Source: Candidatus Liptonbacteria bacterium RIFCSPLOWO2_01_FULL_53_13 (GTDB taxonomy: Bacteria; Patescibacteriota; Minisyncoccia; UBA6257; 2-01-FULL-56-20). From it: 6,609 nucleotides of DNA. Of this stretch, positions 1 through 3,155 are shown piece by piece. The notes below the pieces were generated by a model. It saw nothing but the letters and a program-made list of their open reading frames with translations, did no database searches and was not told where the DNA came from. The position numbers and the translations under genes were made by a program. Where the stretch lies: NCBI GenBank assembly GCA_001818895.1, contig MHLB01000033.1, positions 6,317-12,925 of the forward strand, read 5' to 3'. Every line of letters begins with the position of its first letter. Within the stretch, counting starts at the first letter, position 1.

Positions 1-16
1 CAGGATAGCCGGTATA

Positions 17-103
17 TTACGCGAAGAAACTTCCCCTTTCTCGAGAGAGATTGGGGGTCCACCAGATTTGCCCTGCGCTATTTGCTATGGTGACGCGTGT
101 CAT
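17..103 (-). CDS. Candidate tryptophan leader peptide (28 aa, tandem Trp)
   Basis: The sequence shows a 28-codon ORF whose residues 12-17 read Q-I-W-W-T-P; it ends in F-F-A and a TAA stop. The ATG lies 9 nt after a near-consensus -10 box, so the mRNA would start only 2-3 nt before the start codon. Tandem Trp codons in the middle of a very short ORF directly behind a promoter are the hallmark of trp-type attenuation leaders (E. coli trpL also has WW). After the Trp codons the transcript holds a C-rich then G-rich segment that can pair (33-57). The terminator and the controlled gene would lie beyond position 1. A tryptophan biosynthesis, uptake or tRNA-charging gene, or another small orphan protein as elsewhere in this window, is plausible but unseen. 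Because this ORF continues in frame into the strand opposite the amidotransferase gene, gene callers could miss it. Confidence 0.62.
   Translation of the reverse strand: MTRVTIANSAGQIWWTPNLSRERGSFFA
33..57 (-). promoter_or_regulatory. Possible 1:2 hairpin of the Trp attenuator
   Basis: On the minus strand CCCC (56-53) can pair with GGGG (36-33), and an inner TCTC/GAGA pair can close the loop. The 5' arm lies immediately after the two Trp codons (64-59). A ribosome stalled there would cover it and free the 3' arm for pairing with downstream sequence. The competing partner is outside the window, so only half of the switch can be seen. Confidence 0.4.
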
Positions 104-112
104 ATGCAGTTC

Positions 113-141
113 ACTATAACCAGCCATTGCGTTGCTGTCAA
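113..141 (-). promoter_or_regulatory. Sigma70-type promoter of the Trp leader
   Basis: On the minus strand a perfect TTGACA (141-136) is separated by 17 nt from TATAGT (118-113). The expected transcription start is near 105, giving a leader transcript that begins almost at the ATG at 103. It is divergent from the plus-strand gene at 191. Confidence 0.8.
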
Positions 142-153
142 CGAGCCAATCTG

Positions 154-182
154 TGGATAAATCTCTCATGGGATGATACGAT
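154..182 (+). promoter_or_regulatory. Weak candidate promoter for the amidotransferase gene
   Basis: TGGATA (154-159), 17 nt, TACGAT (177-182), with the ATG 8 nt further on, would give a near-leaderless transcript like others in this window, but both boxes match consensus at only 4 of 6 positions. An alternative is TTGCTG (132-137), 18 nt, GATAAA (156-161). Neither is strong. Confidence 0.22.
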
Positions 183-190
183 AAGGTTTC

Positions 191-928
191 ATGAAAAAAG
201 TGCTTGTACCGCTCGCAATATTGCCGCAGACCGATGCCGCTACGCCGCTTCATTTCGTGCGCGAAACCTATGTGAAAAAACTGGCGAAACATTCCCTTCT
301 GCCGATTTTCGTGTCTTCCGCATCGCCTCGCGAGGTTGCGGACGAGCTCTACGCACTCACGGACGGCTTGTTTTATACCGGCGGGAGCGACTTTGACTCC
401 GCGCATTACGGAGAAACCCCGCATCCAAAAACGCATATCAAAGAACCGGCACGGGATAAGCTTGAAATATATCTCCTCAAGCGCGCGCTCCACGACAAAA
501 AGCCGTTTTTGGGGATTTGCCGCGGGTGCCAGGCGCTTGCCATCGCTTCCGGCGGCTCGCTCCATCAGCACGTGCCGGACATCGCGGACGGAGAGAATCA
601 CGACCCCGCCGAAAGCTATGACGGCATACGCTCTGCGGAAAAACACTCCGTAAGTATCGCTGAAGGAAGCAAACTCCGCGCGCTCGTCGGCGCGCCGGAA
701 GTGCCCGTGAATTCCGGCCACCACCAGTCGGTGAACGAGCCCGGCGAGAACCTTATTGTCGCGGGACGCTCGCCGAAAGGAATTGTGGAGGCAATTGAAC
801 ACGCCGACCCGAATTATTTCTGCTTCGGCATCCAGTGCCATCCCGAAATCGATTCCGATGACCCGTTTGAAAAAGTATTCAGCGCATTCCGCGAAGCGGT
901 GGAAGGGTTTTCTGAAAGCAGAAGGTAA
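191..928 (+). CDS. Gamma-glutamyl-gamma-aminobutyrate hydrolase-like class I glutamine amidotransferase (peptidase C26)
   Basis: This 245-aa cytoplasmic protein has the full layout of the peptidase C26/PuuD family, which hydrolyses gamma-glutamyl amide bonds; E. coli PuuD is about 254 aa. A G-G-S-D-F-D...Y-G-E motif lies near residues 64-75. The nucleophile elbow is G-I-C-R-G with Cys110, followed by a GGSLHQH segment. An N-S-G-H-H-Q-S-V segment lies at 174-181. The F-G-I-Q-C-H-P-E motif supplies His217 and Glu219 of the Cys-His-Glu triad. No synthetase domain is attached, so it is a stand-alone hydrolase. The ATG at 191 gives the hydrophobic first strand expected of the fold; ATAAGG just upstream is a poor Shine-Dalgarno. 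It is the only plus-strand gene and converges with the 65-aa gene. The true substrate (gamma-glutamyl-GABA or another gamma-glutamyl compound) cannot be told. No putrescine pathway genes are visible. Confidence 0.9.
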   Translation: MKKVLVPLAILPQTDAATPLHFVRETYVKKLAKHSLLPIFVSSASPREVADELYALTDGLFYTGGSDFDSAHYGETPHPKTHIKEPARDKLEIYLLKRALHDKKPFLGICRGCQALAIASGGSLHQHVPDIADGENHDPAESYDGIRSAEKHSVSIAEGSKLRALVGAPEVPVNSGHHQSVNEPGENLIVAGRSPKGIVEAIEHADPNYFCFGIQCHPEIDSDDPFEKVFSAFREAVEGFSESRR

Positions 929-940
929 AAATCCGTTGTG

Positions 941-982
941 CAAAAAAGAAACCGGGCCGGGGAACGTCTTCCCCCGGCCCGG
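941..982 (-). terminator. Intrinsic terminator of the 65-aa gene
   Basis: An 11-bp perfect GC-rich stem (982-972 with 962-952) with a 9-nt loop is followed on the minus strand by TTTCTTTTTT. No T-run follows on the plus strand, so it serves the minus-strand transcript; at most it would weakly affect the converging amidotransferase mRNA. Confidence 0.9.
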
Positions 983-1008
983 CGGCGCCCGCCATCACTT
1001 GACGGGCA

Positions 1009-1206
1009 TCAGCAGGGACGCGCGGCTACGGATGTCGCGGAAGCTGCTTCGCGTTGCCGTGCTTCGTACTCCTCGTGCGTGCAAATGGGAACGATGTCAT
1101 CTCCATGGCACTGGACCCACCCTGTCCCACTGAACACACCGAGGTAAAGCGCTTGGATCGCCGACTCTCCGCAACAACAACATACGTACTCGAGTTCTTT
1201 CGGCAT
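1009..1206 (-). CDS. Small cysteine-rich orphan protein (65 aa), behind a Phe attenuator
   Basis: I do not recognise this protein. It has seven Cys in 65 residues: a run of four (C9-C12) followed by Gly-Glu, then C33-H34, C42-T-H44, and a C-terminal Cys65. The Cys and His spacing suggests a metal (perhaps zinc) site, but it matches no ribbon I can name. There is no signal peptide or membrane segment. Reality is supported by context: a good Shine-Dalgarno (GAGGGAAGGGAAAGG ending 3 nt before the ATG), a terminator right after it, and an upstream leader-plus-attenuator unit. The C-terminal Ala/Arg-rich part looks disordered. Any role in aromatic amino acid metabolism or starvation response is inferred only from the attenuator. 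Confidence 0.68.
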   Translation of the reverse strand: MPKELEYVCCCCGESAIQALYLGVFSGTGWVQCHGDDIVPICTHEEYEARQREAASATSVAARPC

Positions 1207-1245
1207 TGCCTTTCCCTTCCCTCATACCGACAAGGAGCTGTTCAA

Positions 1246-1264
1246 ACCGCAACCCATTTGCGGT
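1246..1264 (-). repeat. 7-bp hairpin in the 5' UTR of the 65-aa gene
   Basis: ACCGCAA and TTGCGGT are perfect inverted arms around a 5-nt loop, roughly 40-60 nt before the start codon. No T-run follows, so it is not a terminator. It may be a secondary structure element of the long leader mRNA. Confidence 0.4.
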
Positions 1265-1302
1265 CTGAAGATTATTCCGTTTCCCCGCGAAGCAATCTTC
1301 AG
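1265..1302 (-). repeat. 9-bp inverted repeat between the attenuator and the 65-aa gene
   Basis: CTGAAGATT (1265-1273) and AATCTTCAG (1294-1302) are perfect inverted arms with a 20-nt spacer. It could fold in RNA or be a dyad operator in DNA. It sits just after the attenuator terminator and directly adjoins the smaller hairpin at 1246-1264. Confidence 0.45.
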
Positions 1303-1307
1303 CTCGC

Positions 1308-1337
1308 AAAAACAAAACCCCCTAGGTCGGGGGCTTT
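1308..1337 (-). terminator. Attenuator terminator after the Phe leader
   Basis: On the minus strand AAAGCCCCC (1337-1329) pairs with GGGGGTTTT (1322-1314), including one G-U wobble, around a 6-nt loop GACCTA. It is followed by G and TTTTT (1313-1308). It lies 39-68 nt after the stop codon of the Phe leader and about 100 nt before the 65-aa gene, so it sits inside that gene's leader mRNA. The 5' arm and loop can instead pair with the leader coding region. Confidence 0.85.
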
Positions 1338-1397
1338 GTGTGGTGTTTCGTGTAGTTATTCTTTCCTTTTCATATTCACGCAAAATCTCCCGACCTA
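1323..1397 (-). promoter_or_regulatory. Antiterminator pairing of the Phe attenuator
   Basis: On the minus strand TAGGTCGGG (1397-1389, codons 17-20 of the leader) is a perfect 9-bp complement of CCCGACCTA (1331-1323), which contains part of the terminator 5' arm and its loop. The two structures exclude each other. Segment 1397-1389 lies between the Phe codon run and the leader stop. A ribosome stalled on Phe codons leaves it free, while a ribosome at the stop codon (1378-1376) would mask it. Confidence 0.7.
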
Positions 1398-1447
1398 TAA
1401 AGGGGGCTAAAGAAAAAGCTAAAAAAGAAGAAATTGCGCCGTTGCAT
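1376..1447 (-). CDS. Phenylalanine leader peptide (23 aa, seven Phe in eight residues)
   Basis: The peptide begins M-Q-R-R-N, then reads F-F-F-F-S-F-F-F at residues 6-13, then S-P-L-Y and ends G-D-F-A before TGA. It closely resembles in style the E. coli pheA leader, which also has two Phe triplet runs. No Shine-Dalgarno is present. A GATAAT box lies 7 nt before the ATG, so the mRNA is probably near-leaderless. It is followed by an attenuator terminator and antiterminator, then by the 65-aa Cys-rich gene. The immediately upstream gene is the prephenate dehydratase-like gene, but transcription direction means this leader controls what follows it, not that gene. The leader should be made constitutively and act in cis as a sensor of charged tRNA-Phe. 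Confidence 0.8.
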   Translation of the reverse strand: MQRRNFFFFSFFFSPLYRSGDFA

Positions 1448-1454
1448 GATGATT

Positions 1455-1488
1455 ATTATCAGCTTACTCTTCGCGGGAATGCTGTCAA
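1455..1488 (-). promoter_or_regulatory. Probable promoter of the Phe leader (spacing uncertain)
   Basis: TTGACA (1488-1483) overlaps the stop codon of the upstream gene. GATAAT (1460-1455) lies 22 nt further, longer than the usual 16-18; a poor TAAGCT (1466-1461) fits a 16-nt spacer. Either choice puts the start within about 7 nt of the leader ATG at 1447. Confidence 0.5.
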
Positions 1489-2102
1489 GTGCGGCCGGCC
1501 TGCGAGTGCGGCCTTCCCACCTGCAAGAAGCTTGTGTAATTTTCCTTGAGGTCCTCAAGGCGGTCCTCAACGACGGTGAGGTGATAAAGCTCGGCAAGAA
1601 TCCTGCTCCCCATCGTGGCAACGGATTTCGGCAATTTCTTTTCGCCGAGCTTTTTCGCCACAAGCGCGTGGTCTATCAATTTCCCTTTGCCGGATGTCTG
1701 GATAAGCTTCGGATATTTCTTTTGGAGATTGCGCCGGCACTGCGCGAGCACCTGCGGGTGCGTCATAATGGCCGTGATGTCCGACGGCTTCGCGTCGTTT
1801 CGCATCATCAGCGCGTGAGAGATCTTGATCGCGAATTTTTCCACAACCTCGCACTTATACCTCGCAAGCGCCTCAATACTCTCGTCCACAATACCTCCCG
1901 CGGAATTGTGAATGGCAAGCTGTCCGCGGTCAATGGTTCCCTCTTCAATGGCGCGGAGTACGTTCTCCGCGGTGTAGAGATACTTTATTCTGTACCGGGA
2001 AATCCCCTCCCGCTTGAGATAATAGTGAATCGCCTCTTCGTTGAAGCTGCCCTTTCCTCCTTGGATGCCATAAATAATGCGCTTTGATGAACTGTGTTTC
2101 AT
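1485..2102 (-). CDS. Prephenate dehydratase-like protein (PheA PDT domain, no chorismate mutase or ACT domain)
   Basis: This 205-aa protein resembles the catalytic domain of prephenate dehydratase, which makes phenylpyruvate from prephenate for phenylalanine synthesis. Counting from the ATG at 2102, features in family order are G-x-G-S-F-N-E-E-A near residues 14-23; N-S-A-G-G-I-V-D-E-S (family form E-N-S-x-x-G-x-V-x-E-T/S); I-S-H-A-L-M; H-P-Q-V-L-A-Q-C; and a C-terminal Y-T-S-F-L. The family's T-R-F signature is T-S-F here, and the Glu of E-N-S is His, so activity may be altered. The protein ends right after this motif, so there is no ACT regulatory domain. An in-frame TTG at 2150 would add 16 residues, but homology begins just after the ATG, which I prefer; neither has a clear Shine-Dalgarno. 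No promoter is obvious upstream, so it may be cotranscribed with the 109-aa gene under the Phe/Tyr attenuator. Confidence 0.8.
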   Translation of the reverse strand: MKHSSSKRIIYGIQGGKGSFNEEAIHYYLKREGISRYRIKYLYTAENVLRAIEEGTIDRGQLAIHNSAGGIVDESIEALARYKCEVVEKFAIKISHALMMRNDAKPSDITAIMTHPQVLAQCRRNLQKKYPKLIQTSGKGKLIDHALVAKKLGEKKLPKSVATMGSRILAELYHLTVVEDRLEDLKENYTSFLQVGRPHSQAGRT

Positions 2103-2159
2103 GTGGTTTGTTATTTTCCCGAATGCTGTTTGTTTGATTCGCGAACTCAATGAATTTCT

Positions 2160-2196
2160 GCGGTAGCGGAACGAGAGACGCTCGTTCCGCTACCGC
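2160..2196. repeat. Perfect 16-bp hairpin between the 109-aa gene and the PDT gene
   Basis: The arms 2160-2175 and 2181-2196 are perfect complements around a 5-nt loop. Neither strand has a T-run after it, so it is not a textbook intrinsic terminator. It could be an mRNA processing or stability element, a U-tract-free terminator, or a small palindromic repeat. It lies 30 nt past the stop of the 109-aa gene. Confidence 0.75.
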
Positions 2197-2226
2197 GCGC
2201 GTTGCCCGAGACCAAAGGAGAGGTTG

Positions 2227-2556
2227 TCACTTCTTTCCGGCAATGATGAGTCTCGCGAGCCGGCCGAGGCATCCGTGGCCCCACCATTCACCAGTGATGG
2301 TAGCGTGGTTCTTCCCTCTCCAACACCCGCAAATGATGCACACTCCGCTCTCAAAGAGGTCGTCTGAAGTGAGCGATTGCGCGCGCGCGAGTTGTTCCCG
2401 TGGCCCTTCTTCGCGGCACACACCTTCGCCTACGATCATATCGCCTCCTTCCGTAAGCGGGTGCACGCCTCCGCATGTGCACCTTGCCGCCATTCCTCCT
2501 CCGCCCCAGTCGGACGCAAGAACCTCCACGGGGCCTGCTATTTCATGACTCATCAT
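2227..2556 (-). CDS. Cysteine- and glycine-rich orphan protein (109 aa), behind a Phe/Tyr attenuator
   Basis: I do not recognise this protein. It carries C26-x-C28 with His32, an isolated C47, then C73-x-x-C76-x-C78 with H84, H94 and C96. That pattern could hold one or two metal ions, possibly zinc. A Gly-rich stretch (W-G-G-G-G) lies at 17-21. No signal peptide or membrane helix is evident. The ATG at 2556 is chosen because AGGAG lies 7 nt upstream (AGGAGAAGGAAG then ATG); the next codon is also ATG. A longer in-frame version from 2586 would bypass this ribosome site. The gene sits downstream of a promoter, leader peptide and attenuator, and upstream of the prephenate dehydratase-like gene. 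It shares Cys-richness, small size and attenuator control with the 65-aa protein, but I see no convincing sequence similarity between them. Confidence 0.72.
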   Translation of the reverse strand: MMSHEIAGPVEVLASDWGGGGMAARCTCGGVHPLTEGGDMIVGEGVCREEGPREQLARAQSLTSDDLFESGVCIICGCWRGKNHATITGEWWGHGCLGRLARLIIAGKK

Positions 2557-2570
2557 CTTCCTTCTCCTCT

Positions 2571-2604
2571 GGATATCGGTTTCCAAAGAGCTGTTTGGAT
2601 ATCC
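2571..2604 (-). repeat. Imperfect hairpin just before the 109-aa gene's ribosome site
   Basis: GGATAT (2571-2576) and CCAAA (2583-2587) pair with TTTGG (2594-2598) and ATATCC (2599-2604), leaving a 6-nt bulge on one side. It lies between the attenuator terminator and the AGGAG box, and could tune translation or be incidental. Confidence 0.4.
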
Positions 2605-2610
2605 CGAAAC

Positions 2611-2643
2611 GTAAAACGCCCCGGTCTATCCAACCGAGGCGTT
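2611..2643 (-). terminator. Attenuator terminator after the Phe/Tyr leader
   Basis: On the minus strand AACGCC-T-CGGT (2643-2633) pairs with ACCG-G-GGCGTT (2625-2615) with one internal mismatch, followed by TTTTACGTTT. The U-tract is short, so termination could be partial. It lies about 30 nt after the leader stop and 55 nt before the 109-aa gene. Confidence 0.65.
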
Positions 2644-2693
2644 CTTGAGTGCTTGCTTGCTTTGTGCGTGGTTATGGCAAAAGCGCCTTGGTT
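2632..2693 (-). promoter_or_regulatory. Antiterminator pairing of the Phe/Tyr attenuator
   Basis: On the minus strand AACCAAGGCG (2693-2684, inside the leader codons) pairs with CGCCTCGGTT (2641-2632, the 5' arm of the terminator) at 9 of 10 positions. This excludes the terminator. The segment 2693-2684 lies 8 to 17 codons before, and close to, the leader stop (2674-2672), so a ribosome at the stop would mask it. Confidence 0.65.
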
Positions 2694-2773
2694 GAGTAGC
2701 CCGAAGAGGCGTTAAAATAACCCGCAAAATAGAAATTCCGTGTAAGTTGTTGATTCGCGATCGCGTTTTTCAT
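2672..2773 (-). CDS. Phe/Tyr-rich leader peptide (33 aa)
   Basis: The peptide starts M-K-N-A-I-A-N-Q-Q and carries an aromatic cluster F-Y-F-A-G-Y-F at residues 14-20, followed by N-A-S-S-G-Y-S-T-K and ending L-L-P before TAA. The ATG lies 9 nt after a -10 box of an excellent promoter, so the mRNA has a leader of about 3 nt and no Shine-Dalgarno. The aromatic codons end exactly where the first RNA hairpin begins, the stop codon lies just past the antiterminator segment, and a terminator follows. This is the geometry of ribosome-mediated attenuation responding to Phe and/or Tyr tRNA charging. The N-A-S-S-G-Y tail might alternatively be a ribosome-arrest sequence. Downstream genes are the 109-aa Cys-rich protein and then the prephenate dehydratase-like gene. 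Confidence 0.7.
   Translation of the reverse strand: MKNAIANQQLTRNFYFAGYFNASSGYSTKALLP
2684..2711 (-). promoter_or_regulatory. 1:2 pause hairpin of the Phe/Tyr attenuator
   Basis: CGCCT (2711-2707) pairs with AGGCG (2688-2684), with a possible inner GG/CC pair. It is encoded within the leader ORF and starts 2 nt after the last codon of the aromatic cluster. A ribosome stalled on that cluster would block the 5' arm. A TTTT follows, so weak termination here cannot be excluded. Confidence 0.5.
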
Positions 2774-2782
2774 AGTGTATTG

Positions 2783-2810
2783 AGTATAGCGGATCACCCG
2801 AACTTGTCAA
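2783..2810 (-). promoter_or_regulatory. Strong promoter of the Phe/Tyr leader unit
   Basis: Perfect TTGACA (2810-2805), 16 nt, TATACT (2788-2783). It begins 7 nt after the stop codon of the coiled-coil gene. The expected transcription start is near 2776, 3 nt before the leader ATG. Confidence 0.85.
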
Positions 2811-2816
2811 ATTGAA

Positions 2817-3113
2817 TCAGCGGACGCCTATTTTCTTCTCAAGTTGTGCGACCCGGACTTGCAGATCAATGATTTCCGCCATGCGTTCTTTCCTATCCTC
2901 GCGCATAAGTTTCAAAACTTCCGCAACCGTCTGCTCAAGAGCATGTACGCGATTGTCCAGTCCGTCTATGCGATTGTCTACTCCATCTATGCGGCTTTCT
3001 AGTCCCCGTATATCTTCCTTTGTCGCCGTTTCGGCAAACCCGCGCGCAATCATCTGCGCGAGCGCACCCAAGGTCGTCTCCTTTTTTTTCTTAATCTGTA
3101 TCTTCCTTCTCAT
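2817..3113 (-). CDS. Small coiled-coil protein (98 aa)
   Basis: The N-terminus is strongly basic (K8-K11), followed by a short helix-like stretch (15-30), then T-K-E-D-I and a coiled coil from about residue 35 to 95. Three consecutive heptads are near repeats (S-R-I-D-G-V-D, N-R-I-D-G-L-D, N-R-V-H-A-L-E). There is no signal peptide or catalytic motif. Small coiled-coil ORFs of this kind are a common hypothetical class; a scaffold or oligomerisation role is only a guess. GGAGGGG lies 14 nt before the ATG, but it falls inside the spacer between -35 and -10 boxes, so it would not be in the mRNA. The transcript is near-leaderless. No terminator follows; readthrough into the Phe/Tyr leader unit is possible. 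Confidence 0.78.
   Translation of the reverse strand: MRRKIQIKKKKETTLGALAQMIARGFAETATKEDIRGLESRIDGVDNRIDGLDNRVHALEQTVAEVLKLMREDRKERMAEIIDLQVRVAQLEKKIGVR
2934..2996 (-). repeat. Three 21-bp imperfect tandem repeats encoding coiled-coil heptads
   Basis: Units at 2996-2976, 2975-2955 and 2954-2934 each encode one heptad. The first two are most alike (shared CGCATAGA core); the third has drifted. The coil probably grew by in-frame duplication. Confidence 0.65.
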
Positions 3114-3120
3114 AGTGTTG

Positions 3121-3148
3121 ATTGTAGCCCCTCCATTATCGCTGTCAA
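3121..3148 (-). promoter_or_regulatory. Promoter of the coiled-coil gene
   Basis: Perfect TTGACA (3148-3143), 16 nt, TACAAT (3126-3121), then 7 nt to the ATG at 3113, which predicts a leaderless or near-leaderless mRNA. It lies in the 42-nt gap after kbl. Confidence 0.82.
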
Positions 3149-3155
3149 ATGTTCG

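Noticed and set aside
17..943. A 308-aa minus-strand ORF opposite the amidotransferase gene
   Set aside because: Most of it is the shadow of the well-supported C26 gene on the plus strand. Only its last 28 codons, which have their own promoter and ATG, are kept as the Trp leader.
952..982. A bidirectional terminator for the converging genes
   Set aside because: Only the minus-strand direction has a T-run after the stem; the plus strand continues with GC-rich sequence.
1376..1663. A 95-aa minus-strand ORF ending in the Phe-rich sequence
   Set aside because: Its first two thirds overlap the PDT gene in another frame. The internal ATG at 1447 just after a promoter gives a far better explanation.
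1434..2087. A 217-aa plus-strand ORF with a signal-peptide-like start
   Set aside because: It is antisense to the prephenate dehydratase-like gene, whose family motifs are clear, and has no recognisable motif of its own.
2934..2996. A CRISPR-like or intergenic tandem repeat
   Set aside because: The 21-bp units are in frame, have no spacers and encode coiled-coil heptads.
3128..3134. GGAGGGG as a Shine-Dalgarno for the coiled-coil gene
   Set aside because: It is 14 nt from the ATG and lies between a perfect -35 and a good -10 box, so it should not be in the mRNA.
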